Origin: Dehalococcoidia bacterium
GTDB lineage: Bacteria > Chloroflexota > Dehalococcoidia > Dehalococcoidales > RBG-16-60-22
Assembly: GCA_011192005.1 (NCBI GenBank)
Contig: DUFB01000088.1
Location: 1-33,535, forward strand
Reading direction: 5' to 3'
DNA: 33,535 nt
Positions within the stretch are counted from its first letter, which is position 1. Each line of letters begins with the position of its first letter. Below, piece after piece: positions 1 to 7,774 of the stretch. The position numbers were made by a program, and so were the translations under genes. Under the pieces are notes generated by a model. The model was not told the origin of the DNA. It made no database searches and saw only the letters and a list, made by a program, of their open reading frames with translations.

Positions 1-39
1 CACAAAGCACAAAATTGTTTCAGGTGGAGTTCGACTCTC
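1..39 (+). repeat. Left copy of ssrA-3'-end-derived direct repeat (outer att-like site)
   Basis: This segment aligns without gaps to 10812-10850 with 36 of 39 bases identical, and the last 26 bases (14-39) match exactly. The shared part contains the tmRNA T-arm core GGAGTTCGACTC. Right after base 39 the copies diverge: the right copy continues into a proper acceptor end CCACCA, while this one does not. It therefore looks like an att-type duplicate bounding an inserted segment. The repeat may extend to the left of the window. Confidence 0.7.
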
Positions 40-339
40 AGGGAAGACTTAAGTGGAGGCTTTGTGTAACATTTTCTCCAACGCGAAGCGGGGAATAATT
101 TTATTCACTTTTTCTCCAGGCTCGTCCATTAGATTGATTATTTATAGTAAAAACAATAAAATCAGGGAGTCGATTAAACAATACACGCAATCACGAAATT
201 CAATTCTTGGTACATATAAATTAAGTAGACGTTGAAAAACCCTACTTTTGCTTTTCTTATTTTCAAAGAATATCCAAATGATGATGGGTAATCAATATTA
301 AGTAGTAATGATAAGTGTAACGAGATAATTAGAGAAGAA
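40..339. other. AT-rich region without a recognisable gene
   Basis: About 300 bases between the left att-like repeat and the first ABC gene. Only short reading frames of about 60 codons are present, and none gives a recognisable protein. The base composition is strongly AT-rich, as in the following ABC operon. Its promoter presumably lies near the end of this stretch, but I cannot point to convincing -35/-10 boxes. Confidence 0.4.
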
Positions 340-1272
340 ATGGCTAAACTTGCTATTCGCACAGATCAACTAACACGAGAATTTGGATCATTAAGGGCAG
401 TGGATGATCTCACGATAGAAGTGCCAGAGGGAATCATCTTTGGATTCTTGGGTCCCAATGGCGCTGGAAAAACAACAACCATCAATATTCTACTCGGATT
501 AATTGAACCCACCAAAGGAGGTGCTGAACTTCTAGGTTTCGACGTTAGGGAGCATAGCCAAGATATTCGTGCCCTTTCAGGAGCGCTTTTGGAATATCCA
601 GGACTATACGAACAGTTGAGTGCTGCAGATAACTTGGAGTTCTACGGGCGTATATGGCGGTTGACAAGATCGGAAATTCAAGTGCGAATTAAGGATCTAT
701 TAACTCAAATAGGATTGTGGGAACGACGAGGTGAACGTCTAGCGAAATGGAGTAGGGGCATGAAGCAGAAGCTGGCTTTAGCTAGAACACTGATTCATCA
801 CCCAAGGCTAATATTTCTCGATGAACCTACTGCTGGTCTGGACGTCATGGCAGCTGCGACAATACGTGATGATATAACAAATATGGCGCGTGAAGAAGGA
901 GTGACATTCTTCATAACCACTCACAATATGACAGAGGTAGAGAAACTTTGCCATGAAGTTGCAGTTATCCGACAAGGAAGGCTTGTAGCTGTGGGACAGC
1001 CAGAAGAACTGCGCAGACATGCCGGTTCTCCCCGGTTGGAGATAATTGGAAAAGGTTTTAATGGAGATGTTATTAATCTCCTAGAGGGCTTACCGGATGT
1101 TTCCTCAGTAGAACTGAAGGAAGATCAATTGACTATTAACTTTGCAAGAGATATTGACACAGCTCCACTGGTTAACCGGATGGTTGCTTCTGGAGTACAA
1201 ATAGATGAGGTTCGAAAAGGTAAAGCTAGCCTTGAGGAGGTATTTATTACACTGATGGAAGAGGAAAAGTGA
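340..1272 (+). CDS. ABC transporter ATP-binding protein
   Basis: ATPase subunit (310 aa) of an ABC-2/DrrA-type exporter, expected on the cytoplasmic face of the membrane. Walker A GPNGAGKT lies at about residues 38-45. The signature SRGMKQKLALA, Walker B LIFLDEPTAGLD and H-loop ITTHN follow in normal order, so it should be active. The C-terminal 80 residues are the extension usual in DrrA/NodI/CcmA-like members. It overlaps the next gene by 4 bp (GTGA), so the two are translationally coupled and probably form one exporter. The substrate cannot be told. It is markedly more AT-rich than the genes after 11 kb, which fits acquired DNA. Confidence 0.92.
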   Translation: MAKLAIRTDQLTREFGSLRAVDDLTIEVPEGIIFGFLGPNGAGKTTTINILLGLIEPTKGGAELLGFDVREHSQDIRALSGALLEYPGLYEQLSAADNLEFYGRIWRLTRSEIQVRIKDLLTQIGLWERRGERLAKWSRGMKQKLALARTLIHHPRLIFLDEPTAGLDVMAAATIRDDITNMAREEGVTFFITTHNMTEVEKLCHEVAVIRQGRLVAVGQPEELRRHAGSPRLEIIGKGFNGDVINLLEGLPDVSSVELKEDQLTINFARDIDTAPLVNRMVASGVQIDEVRKGKASLEEVFITLMEEEK

Positions 1273-2015
1273 TTGCAGACATTCTAACCGTGATTTGGAA
1301 GGAAAGAAGAAGTCTTTTCAGACACCATGGCAGCAGACTAAGAGCTATCTTCTCTCTAGTAGTACCTATTGCTGTATTTGGTATTCTGCTTCCATGGCAA
1401 GAGGGGTCAGGTTGGATAGAAGGATTCTGGTCGATTATTACGTGTGTCTTTATACCTCTTTTACTAGTAGGGACTATAATTCCAGAATCGTTTGCAGGGG
1501 AAAGAGAACGACATACATTAGAGACTCTGCTATCAAGTCGTCTACCAGATCAGGCAATACTATTTGGCAAGATAATTGTAGCTATAATCTATGGTTGGGG
1601 GATGACACTTATCGTATTGTTATTAGGTTTGATAATTGCCAATGCTACTGGCTGGGAGGGTCAGATAATACTTTTTCCTCCGATAATAGCACTAGCTGAT
1701 GTTGTGGTGAGTCTTCTTCTTGCTGCAATTATGGCAAGTCTAGGTGTGTTTATCTCGCTAAAATCCGCAACAGTGCAAGGAGCTACACAAATGCTTATGG
1801 CGACTACGTTGTTTCCGATATTGATTCTGGGTATCTCATTCACTTTCATTTTTAGCATGAAGGGAGATTTATCTCAACGTATAAAAAATGCATTAGAATC
1901 ACTCGATCAGACTCAAGCTGTATTAATCACAATCGCCGTATTATTCGTAATATGTTCATGTTTATTCTGGGCGGCAGCGGTTCGTTTCAAGAGACAAAAA
2001 TTGATTGGTAGTTAA
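1269..2015 (+). CDS. ABC-2 type transporter permease
   Basis: Membrane subunit (248 aa) with about six hydrophobic segments, the usual size for an ABC-2 permease partner. The stretch PESFAGERERHTLETLL after the second membrane segment is the characteristic ABC-2 cytoplasmic loop (compare E-R-E-x-x-T-L-E). The start is GTG, overlapping the upstream ATPase stop codon by 4 bp. With that ATPase it makes a complete exporter. Its substrate is unknown, and no substrate-binding protein or regulator lies next to it. Confidence 0.88.
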   Translation: MIADILTVIWKERRSLFRHHGSRLRAIFSLVVPIAVFGILLPWQEGSGWIEGFWSIITCVFIPLLLVGTIIPESFAGERERHTLETLLSSRLPDQAILFGKIIVAIIYGWGMTLIVLLLGLIIANATGWEGQIILFPPIIALADVVVSLLLAAIMASLGVFISLKSATVQGATQMLMATTLFPILILGISFTFIFSMKGDLSQRIKNALESLDQTQAVLITIAVLFVICSCLFWAAAVRFKRQKLIGS

Positions 2016-2453
2016 TCCTAATATAAACCAGCGACCAAGGGCTTATGAGCCTATCAAAAGTGCAGGATAATATTCAAAACTTCTTAAGGTAATTTATCTT
2101 TGTCTAATCTCGTTTTAAACCCATATATTCATCCCCGAAAATATTCATCGGACTCGTGATAATAGCATGATTAGCAGCAGAAATCACCCCCTTTCTATTT
2201 ATCATCCTCCTTTTTCTAATACATCAAATTAGGATTTTTCGAAAATAACACATGCGAAGCTCTTTTCACCTAACGATAATAGACCATCCTGTTGTATATC
2301 AAAAACTCGCACGTTTATTACCCACTACCGGGTTAGGGGAAGAGAAGGAGATATGGGAAAATTTCCTAGAATATAAGGTTCAAGAAATAGAAGGATGCGT
2401 AACGAAACGCAACTGATAATAAATTTAATTAATAGATCGTGTTATTACTTCTC
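2016..2453. other. Intergenic region containing the inner att-like repeat
   Basis: About 440 bases between two convergent ABC operons. The one clear structure is the 24-bp tRNA-derived repeat at 2026-2049, only 10 bases after the end of the first permease gene. The rest is AT-rich, has no recognisable coding sequence, and shows no convincing terminator hairpin. Confidence 0.5.
2026..2049 (-). repeat. Left copy of tRNA(CAT)-derived direct repeat (inner att-like site)
   Basis: These 24 bases are identical to 10737-10760. Read on the minus strand they correspond to a tRNA from the start of the anticodon loop (CTCATAA) through the 3' anticodon stem, variable loop and T-stem into the T-loop. Homology stops there, so no acceptor end is present. 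The pattern fits a tyrosine-recombinase core site carried by an element that integrated at a tRNA gene. Confidence 0.7.
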
Positions 2454-3191
2454 TCATACAATCCACTTTCGTTTAATATTACGCAGGCTTAACAGGAACA
2501 AAACGATGCAGAATGCTGCGAGGATGACGAAATCAAGTGTGAAGGATATGATATGCTCACCATTTATTGCCCCATGCAGAATGTCAACACCATAGGTTAC
2601 AGGTAGTATGTAAGAAAGCCAACGGATAAATATGGGGAGCGATATAATGGGAAAGAAGAGTCCACATAAGAATATCATTGGGAAGCGAAAGAAATTGGAA
2701 AATGTCTGGGCTTCAAAGACTTCACTTACCGATACCGCGATGAAAAGACCGAGAAAGGTAGATACAATACCGATAAGTATAATGGCCGGTACAACAAGCG
2801 GCCAGGCTATCCCTGAAAGGTCAACCAAGAACGCGGCGATAATAATTGGGATGAAGGCATTAGCAATCCCGAAGAAGATAGCACCAGAAGTCTTGGCCAG
2901 CATCAGTTGCTCCAAAGAGATGGGTGCGAGAAGAAGCCTTTCAAACGACCGGCTTCGTCTTTCGAAAGTAATCGTTACCGACAGCATAGACGTCGTCCCG
3001 AAAAGTATTGATATGGTCATTACTCCTGGCAAGAGTTCCAGTACGCTTTCCAGTCCACTGCCGGATCTGATAAAGAACATACCTGTCCATGCCAATGGAA
3101 AGATAATCCCCCAGCTGATGTTGGGGGGCTTGAGGTAATAGGCATGCATATCCTTGACGAGGATATTCCAAAAAGCAATCCAGCGTTTCAT
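2454..3191 (-). CDS. ABC-2 type transporter permease (DrrB-like)
   Basis: Membrane subunit (245 aa) with about six hydrophobic segments. After the second segment it reads ERRSRSFERLLLAPIS, the cytoplasmic motif typical of DrrB/ABC-2 permeases. Its start overlaps the upstream ATPase gene by 4 bp (ATGA). It is the last gene of a three-gene minus-strand operon: ArsR regulator, ATPase, permease. The role is probably regulated export of a toxic compound. The substrate cannot be deduced. Confidence 0.88.
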   Translation of the reverse strand: MKRWIAFWNILVKDMHAYYLKPPNISWGIIFPLAWTGMFFIRSGSGLESVLELLPGVMTISILFGTTSMLSVTITFERRSRSFERLLLAPISLEQLMLAKTSGAIFFGIANAFIPIIIAAFLVDLSGIAWPLVVPAIILIGIVSTFLGLFIAVSVSEVFEAQTFSNFFRFPMIFLCGLFFPIISLPIFIRWLSYILPVTYGVDILHGAINGEHIISFTLDFVILAAFCIVLFLLSLRNIKRKWIV

Positions 3192-4180
3192 TGATTTCCG
3201 CCACCCCCGGCTTTTTCCTTCTCTTTCATCATAAGTCCTGCTTCAATACCTGTAACCTGAACAAAAACATCCTCCAGTGACGGGAGATGCTGTCGGGCTT
3301 CAGTTACTTGAATACCTCTTTCTTCGAGAAACCGTATCAGTGGGCCAATGCTGACCGGTTCTGCCGATTCGATTCGTACCTGTCCTGAAGTTGTAGATTG
3401 AAACTGATACCCGGGAAAAGCCGAGTTCATTTCTCCCATTAATTCAGTTGCGGAATTAGAAATAGAGAGAACCAATACATTTTTACCCTTTATAGGTTTT
3501 AGTAAATCTACTGTGCGGTTGGTTCGGACAATCCGTCCGTTCACGATGAAGGCAATCCGTTCACAGAGCCGCTCGGCCTCCTCAATATAGTGAGTAGTGA
3601 GAAAAACGGTCGTCCTCTGGCGGTGGAGTTCAGCGATTATCTGCCTTACCTGACGGGCGCTGGCAACATCTATCCCGGTTGTCGGTTCATCAAGAAACAA
3701 TATGGGTGGCTGATGGATGATGCCGGCGGCGAAGGTGAGTTTACGCTTCATCCCTTTGGAATAGCCGGCAAATTTCCGGTTGGCAGCATCGGCAAGGCCG
3801 AATGTATCCAGAAGTTCCCGCGCCCGTTTCTGGCGCTCATTCTTTCGCATCCCGTAGAGTGCCGCACAGAAACAGAGATTCTCGAAGCCAGTCAGCTCAG
3901 GATAAAGGTTGCTCTCATCAGGAACAGTTCCTACCAAATGTTGGGCTGCCTTGGGATTTTTGGTACAATCGATACCGCAAATATTTATCGTGCCTGCATC
4001 CAGTTGGGCCAGACCTGTAAGTAAGTTAATGGTGGTGGTCTTACCGGCACCATTCGGGCCAAGAAATCCAAACAGTTCACCGTCATTAACCTGGAAACTG
4101 ATATCATTTACAGCAACGACTTCGCTATAGCGCTTTATAAGGTTATTTACTTCAATGGCCGGTGTACCGCTTAATTTCAC
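3188..4180 (-). CDS. ABC transporter ATP-binding protein (DrrA-like)
   Basis: ATPase subunit (330 aa) of the second exporter. Walker A GPNGAGKT is at residues 41-48. The signature YSKGMKRKLTFA, Walker B ILFLDEPTTGID and H-loop TTHYIEEAE are all intact. The C-terminal extension is of the DrrA type and ends in a basic, glycine-rich tail. The gene lies 28 bp downstream of an ArsR-type regulator and overlaps the permease gene by 4 bp, so the three are probably one transcript controlled by that regulator. Confidence 0.92.
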   Translation of the reverse strand: MKLSGTPAIEVNNLIKRYSEVVAVNDISFQVNDGELFGFLGPNGAGKTTTINLLTGLAQLDAGTINICGIDCTKNPKAAQHLVGTVPDESNLYPELTGFENLCFCAALYGMRKNERQKRARELLDTFGLADAANRKFAGYSKGMKRKLTFAAGIIHQPPILFLDEPTTGIDVASARQVRQIIAELHRQRTTVFLTTHYIEEAERLCERIAFIVNGRIVRTNRTVDLLKPIKGKNVLVLSISNSATELMGEMNSAFPGYQFQSTTSGQVRIESAEPVSIGPLIRFLEERGIQVTEARQHLPSLEDVFVQVTGIEAGLMMKEKEKAGGGGNQ

Positions 4181-4208
4181 TGTCTGATGTATCTCCGTTT
4201 ATATTAAG

Positions 4209-4520
4209 TTACCCTTCACCTAGTCGGAGGGCTGCGGATATCACTTCTTGAGCCGTATCCAAGGCTTCCCGTTCAACAAAGTAGTGGACGCGGTAACCTC
4301 GTTTCTTTCCTCTTACCAGACCAACTTTTTTCAATAACTTGAGGTGCTGAGAGACGGCTGGCTGCGTTACTCCCAGACGATGAGCCAGCGCATTCACACA
4401 TAGAGCATTTGGCTCTCTCTGTTGTGAGAGAAGTCTAAGCAACTTCAGCCTTGTTGGGTCAGCCAGTATGCTGAACAGTGCGGCTTGCTCTTCAATATCT
4501 GCCTTTTTCTTCTCTTTCAT
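4209..4520 (-). CDS. ArsR/SmtB-family regulator, degenerate metal-site motif
   Basis: Winged-helix repressor (103 aa). The family core ILADPTRLKLLRLL and the recognition helix VTQPAVSQHLKLLKKVGLV are clear. At the position of the arsenite motif ELCVCDL it reads ALCVNAL, keeping Cys41 but having Asn for the second cysteine. Classic two-cysteine metalloid binding at that site is therefore unlikely, and it may sense a different ligand. A 28-bp imperfect palindrome sits directly upstream of the start codon, so it is probably autoregulated together with the ABC genes behind it. It is divergent from a second ArsR gene that has the intact motif. Confidence 0.9.
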   Translation of the reverse strand: MKEKKKADIEEQAALFSILADPTRLKLLRLLSQQREPNALCVNALAHRLGVTQPAVSQHLKLLKKVGLVRGKKRGYRVHYFVEREALDTAQEVISAALRLGEG

Positions 4521-4522
4521 TT

Positions 4523-4550
4523 AACTCTATAAGTAATCACTAATAGAGTT
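4523..4550. promoter_or_regulatory. Palindromic operator for the minus-strand ArsR operon
   Basis: An imperfect palindrome with outer arms AACTCTAT (4523-4530) and ATAGAGTT (4543-4550); 24 of 28 positions are symmetric. It ends 2 bp before the ATG of the ArsR gene (4518-4520), where a bound repressor would block transcription start or elongation. Size and AT-rich character fit an ArsR/SmtB operator. Binding is inferred. Confidence 0.6.
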
Positions 4551-4630
4551 ATATTAGCATTTTCATTACCAGCTGGTCAATGATAGCCAGTTTACTAAGT
4601 TGGATTAGCTTCTGCTGCGCTGTATTAGGT

Positions 4631-4659
4631 TTGACAGGTGATATTTTCGGTGATAATAT
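4631..4659 (+). promoter_or_regulatory. Candidate promoter of the plus-strand arsR operon
   Basis: A consensus -35 TTGACA (4631-4636) is followed after 17 bp by TAATAT (4654-4659); GATAAT at 4652-4657 is an alternative -10 with a shorter spacer. The operator palindrome begins five bases downstream, so a repressor would cover the transcription start. Confidence 0.5.
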
Positions 4660-4663
4660 ACGC

Positions 4664-4687
4664 ATATATGCAAGTTTATGCATATAT
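4664..4687. promoter_or_regulatory. Operator-like inverted repeat before the cysteine-motif ArsR
   Basis: Perfect 9-bp arms ATATATGCA (4664-4672) and TGCATATAT (4679-4687) are separated by 6 bp, just downstream of the candidate promoter and 12 bp before the start codon at 4700. AT-rich palindromes at this position are typical ArsR targets. The sequence differs from the 4523-4550 palindrome, so the two divergent ArsR proteins probably recognise different sites. Confidence 0.6.
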
Positions 4688-4699
4688 TTGGAGGACGAG

Positions 4700-5092
4700 A
4701 TGAGAGAGTTGGTAAAGGTCTATAAGGTACTATCTGATGAGTCGAGGCTCAGAGTCCTTAATCTTCTCCTGGAGAGAGAGTGCTGCGTTTGTGAGGTTAT
4801 GCAGGCGCTAGATATATCACAATCTAAAGCTTCACGTATATTGAGTGCGCTGTACGACGCCGGTATTCTTACACTGCGTAGAGATGGCTTATGGGCACTT
4901 TATTCCATTGACCGGGACGGAATGGATGCATATTTAAAGGATATAGTAGAAGCAACTACCCGGGCATTCAAGGGTAACAAGGTCATGATTGCTGACCGTG
5001 AACGGTTGATGAGAGCTGAACGAGTTGGTCCAAGTTGCGTGAAGAAAATGCGTAATGCGGATACCATTCGGCAACCGCAAACACAGTCATAG
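4700..5092 (+). CDS. arsR: ArsR-family metalloid-responsive repressor
   Basis: Winged-helix repressor of 130 aa. A longer reading frame opens at 4580, but the ATG at 4700 has a good ribosome site (GGAGGA, 4690-4695) and begins where the family begins; the extra 40 residues would also overlap the promoter and operator. VYKVLSDESRLRVLNLL is the family core. ECCVCEV (Cys28, Cys29, Cys31) matches the arsenite motif ELCVCDL, so it should sense As(III) or a similar thiol-binding metalloid. The helix ISQSKASRILSALYDAGIL is the DNA reader. It heads the operon with the permease, thioredoxins and HdrD-like protein. Confidence 0.9.
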   Translation: MRELVKVYKVLSDESRLRVLNLLLERECCVCEVMQALDISQSKASRILSALYDAGILTLRRDGLWALYSIDRDGMDAYLKDIVEATTRAFKGNKVMIADRERLMRAERVGPSCVKKMRNADTIRQPQTQS

Positions 5093-5113
5093 TCACGAAG
5101 GGAAAATATCGGC

Positions 5114-6151
5114 ATGTCTGTTTTCATGGATCTTTTAGAGGGTGGATGGAATGCGTTACTCGAATATCTATCCGCACACGTGCTAACCTGTTTGGTACCG
5201 GCTTTTTTCATTGCGGGTGCTATTGCTGTTTTCATATCGCAGGCTGCGGTTTTGAAGTATTTCGGCCCTAAAGCAAATAAGCTACTATCATACAGTGTCG
5301 CCTCAGTGTCCGGTACCATCCTCGCAGTCTGTTCCTGTACAGTTTTACCATTGTTTGGAGGTATCTACAAGAGAGGTGCGGGTATCGGTCCCGCCGTGGC
5401 TTTCCTCTATTCAGGCCCGGCGATTAATGTTCTCGCCATTGTCTATACGGCTCGTATACTCGGGTATGACCTGGGTCTGGCCAGAGCTATCGGCGCTATC
5501 GCCTTTGCTGCTGGTATAGGTCTGATAATGGCGCTTATTTACCGCAAAGAAGAATTAGCTAAAAGTTCAGCAGCCTTCGACGCCCTAACAGCAGACCCCG
5601 ATGCCAAAAAGTGGTGGCAGCAAATTGTATTCTTCGCTATCCTGGTGGGAATACTGGTTTCTGCAGCCTCTAAGAACTGGATTGCGACCGGTGTCCTGCT
5701 GGCAGTGCTGTTGATAATCTTATGGCGATGGTTCAGGAAAGACGAACTTGTTATATGGATGAAGGAAACGCTGCGCTTTGTCCGCCTTATTGTACCATGG
5801 CTACTCGGTGGAGTCTTTCTTGCCGGTATTATCACTACTTTTGTTCCTCAGGATATCGTGACAAATTGGGTTGGCGAAAACAGCCTGTTTGCTAACTTCA
5901 TCGCTTCTTTTCTTGGCGCTTTGATGTACTTCGCCACCCTGACAGAAGTACCCATCATCAATGCTTTCATGGATCTGGGGATGAATAGTGGTCCGACACT
6001 CGCCCTGTTGCTGGCCGGCCCGGCATTATCACTACCTAATATGCTCGTTATCCGTAGTATTATGGGCATAAAGAAGACTTTAACCTATGTCGGACTTGTG
6101 GTGGTTTTTGCGACTTTTACAGGCTATATCTTCGGTTTGATAGTTCAGTAA
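5114..6151 (+). CDS. DUF318/ArsP-family permease (organoarsenical or metal efflux)
   Basis: Integral membrane protein (345 aa) with about eight to nine membrane segments in two halves joined by a charged loop (near residues 135-165). The motif VCSCTVLPLFGGIYKRG followed by SGPAINVLA is diagnostic of the DUF318/UPF0718 permease family, which includes ArsP, a methylarsenite efflux permease. The cysteine pair in CSC is where a soft metalloid could bind. The gene lies 21 bp after the ArsR gene. ArsR, DUF318 permease and small thioredoxin are a known combination in bacteria and archaea. The true substrate (organoarsenical, arsenite or another soft metal) is not determined by the sequence. Confidence 0.85.
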   Translation: MSVFMDLLEGGWNALLEYLSAHVLTCLVPAFFIAGAIAVFISQAAVLKYFGPKANKLLSYSVASVSGTILAVCSCTVLPLFGGIYKRGAGIGPAVAFLYSGPAINVLAIVYTARILGYDLGLARAIGAIAFAAGIGLIMALIYRKEELAKSSAAFDALTADPDAKKWWQQIVFFAILVGILVSAASKNWIATGVLLAVLLIILWRWFRKDELVIWMKETLRFVRLIVPWLLGGVFLAGIITTFVPQDIVTNWVGENSLFANFIASFLGALMYFATLTEVPIINAFMDLGMNSGPTLALLLAGPALSLPNMLVIRSIMGIKKTLTYVGLVVVFATFTGYIFGLIVQ

Positions 6152-6258
6152 TATTCAGGGGAGGGTAAAATGAAAATCAAAGGTGGAAGTTATGATCTTC
6201 CTTAATGATATTGTTAAAAATACTGATGCAATAACGGAGAAAGTGAGGACCTATTGAA

Positions 6259-6651
6259 ATGGCTGAAGAATGCTCCTGTACACCTGAGGAAGTCACAATT
6301 TTTCCCTGTTCTGGAGGATTAAATTGCGGCCAGATAGCCAATCATGCCGCGGTAAGTCTGTATACGCTTGGTGTAGGAAAGATTTACTGCCTGGCAGGTA
6401 TCGGCGCTCATATCGACGGTATGATTGAATCAGCCAGACGCGCTAAGAGATTGGTAGCCATAGATGGATGCCAGGTGGCTTGTGCCAAAAAGACCATCGA
6501 GCATGCTGGTCTTGCAGTGACCGACTGGATTTGTGTCACCGAAGAAGGTATCACCAAGAGCCATAATCTTCTCTTGGAAGAGGGGGAAATCGAGTATATA
6601 ACCCGGAGAATAAAGAGGTTATTATCCAAGCCTTTGAATACTACAAAATAA
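6259..6651 (+). CDS. DGC-domain putative zinc-binding protein
   Basis: Small soluble protein (130 aa) of the DGC-domain family (putative zinc-binding). Visible family marks are PCSGGLNCGQIANHAA near the N-terminus and AIDGCQVACAKKTIEHAG in the middle, carrying the conserved D-G-C. Four cysteines could bind a metal ion or take part in thiol chemistry. The biochemical role of the family is not established; members often sit next to DUF318 permeases and thioredoxin-like proteins, as here. Between the permease and this gene are about 100 bp holding only two very small reading frames. Confidence 0.75.
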   Translation: MAEECSCTPEEVTIFPCSGGLNCGQIANHAAVSLYTLGVGKIYCLAGIGAHIDGMIESARRAKRLVAIDGCQVACAKKTIEHAGLAVTDWICVTEEGITKSHNLLLEEGEIEYITRRIKRLLSKPLNTTK

Positions 6652-6775
6652 ATGATGCGACGTCACCGGCTGGAAACTCAAAATGGTAGCTGTCAAAGTG
6701 ATAGAGAAAGCCGAGTATGTTAATTTTAACTAGCAAATTAGGTAGTCGTATTATGAATATTTACAGGAGGTGAAA

Positions 6776-7222
6776 ATGGAAATCGTCGTAATCGGAACCG
6801 AGCCGCCATGCATCCGCTGTCACACCACTTTCAAGCGAGCGAAAGAAGTAGCTCAGCAATTCTCTGAGGATATCGAGGTCAAGAAAGCCGCCATACATAC
6901 CAAAGAAGCTGATAAATATGGAAAGGTTGAAGCGGGTCATGGTATCGGTGAGGCTGGCAAGATAAAACCGGATGTTGAAAAGATGGGTAAATTGATACGT
7001 GAACTCGAAGAGTTAAAAGCCGAAGAAGAAAAGAACGAGAGATTAATCGATGCCAAGTTGAAAGAGCTAGAAGTAGTCCTTCAGCCTGTCAAGAAAAAGG
7101 CCAAAGAATTAGGGTATCTGATGACACCCGTTCTTATCGTTAACAACCAAGTAAAATCCGCAGATTATGTGCCCTCGAAAGAAGAGATCCGGGCCTGGAT
7201 TGAAATAGAATCAAAAAAATAG
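6776..7222 (+). CDS. Thioredoxin-fold protein with coiled-coil insertion (Trx 1)
   Basis: First of four tandem thioredoxin-fold genes (148 aa). The ATG at 6776 is chosen over the GTG at 6770 because AGGAGG lies 5 bp before it. The active-site motif PPCIRC occurs after the first beta strand and the cis-proline segment TPVLIVNNQV near the C-terminus, as in small redox-active disulfide proteins. Between them is an insertion of about 65 residues rich in Lys and Glu (roughly residues 60-120) that should form a helical hairpin or coiled coil. The other three copies lack it. The role is probably dithiol-disulfide exchange, perhaps with the permease, DGC or HdrD-like proteins. Confidence 0.8.
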   Translation: MEIVVIGTEPPCIRCHTTFKRAKEVAQQFSEDIEVKKAAIHTKEADKYGKVEAGHGIGEAGKIKPDVEKMGKLIRELEELKAEEEKNERLIDAKLKELEVVLQPVKKKAKELGYLMTPVLIVNNQVKSADYVPSKEEIRAWIEIESKK

Positions 7223-7250
7223 AATACCGATTACATTTAGGGAGGCAAAT

Positions 7251-7505
7251 ATGATTGAGGTAAAAGTCTTCGGTACCACCCCACCATGTGCCAAGTGCAA
7301 GGAAGTAACCAAGCGGGCGACCAAAATCGCCGAGAAGTATCCGGGTAAAATAGACGTGACTCATCTCGATGCTTTATCCGATGAAGGAGATAAGTATGGC
7401 ATTATGTTGACACCGACTATCGTCGTTAACGATAAGGTTGTTTCCATCGGTAAAGTGCCTTCGGAGAACGATATCGAGGAGATGATTAAGAAAGAAATGG
7501 AGTGA
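7251..7505 (+). CDS. Small thioredoxin-fold protein (Trx 2)
   Basis: Compact thioredoxin-fold protein (84 aa) with PPCAKC as redox motif and TPTIVVNDKVV as the cis-proline strand. It is the canonical, shortest form in this array and matches the size of the TIGR00412-like small disulfide proteins. A ribosome site GGGAGG lies just before the ATG. Its stop codon overlaps the alternative GTG start of the next gene, so the two are tightly coupled. Confidence 0.85.
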   Translation: MIEVKVFGTTPPCAKCKEVTKRATKIAEKYPGKIDVTHLDALSDEGDKYGIMLTPTIVVNDKVVSIGKVPSENDIEEMIKKEME

Positions 7506-7510
7506 CTACC

Positions 7511-7774
7511 ATGCCAGTTATAATGGAAGTGTTCAGTGGCGACCCTCCCTGCATAGCTTGTCAGGATGTCCTTACGCTGGCTGATGAGTATGCGATTAAA
7601 CACAAAGGCAAGCTGGAAGTGGTTAAGTTAATCGGCCAAAAGGCTATGACCAAATTCGAGGAGTATCGATTGGGCTGTACCCCGGCTATCGTTATCAATG
7701 AAAAAATCAGAATAGAGGGGATATGCCCCAGCCGCGCGACTCTGGACAACGCCCTCAAGGAGGGCGGATTATGA
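7511..7774 (+). CDS. Small thioredoxin-fold protein (Trx 3)
   Basis: Third thioredoxin-fold paralogue (87 aa) with motif PPCIAC and cis-proline strand TPAIVINEKI. A GTG at 7502 overlaps the previous stop, but the ATG at 7511 has GGAG at 7499-7502 in good spacing and is preferred. Unlike copies 1 and 2 it has an extra cysteine after the cis-proline strand (GICPS in place of KVPS or YVPS). Its stop overlaps the ATG of the fourth copy (ATGA). Confidence 0.8.
   Translation: MPVIMEVFSGDPPCIACQDVLTLADEYAIKHKGKLEVVKLIGQKAMTKFEEYRLGCTPAIVINEKIRIEGICPSRATLDNALKEGGL

Noticed and set aside
53-235. 60-codon frame at the left edge
   Set aside because: No recognisable motif, poor composition, and it starts inside the att-like region.
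2632-3138. 168-codon plus-strand frame opposite the ABC permease
   Set aside because: Antisense shadow; the minus strand encodes a proper membrane protein coupled to its ATPase.
4580-4699. N-terminal extension of the plus-strand ArsR gene
   Set aside because: It would run through the candidate promoter and operator and has no similarity to the family; the ATG at 4700 has its own ribosome site.
6170-6257. Two mini reading frames (11 and 21 codons) between the permease and the DGC gene, the first with a good ribosome site
   Set aside because: Too short to recognise and without repeats or membrane character; they may be leader peptides or remains of a decayed gene, and I cannot support either.
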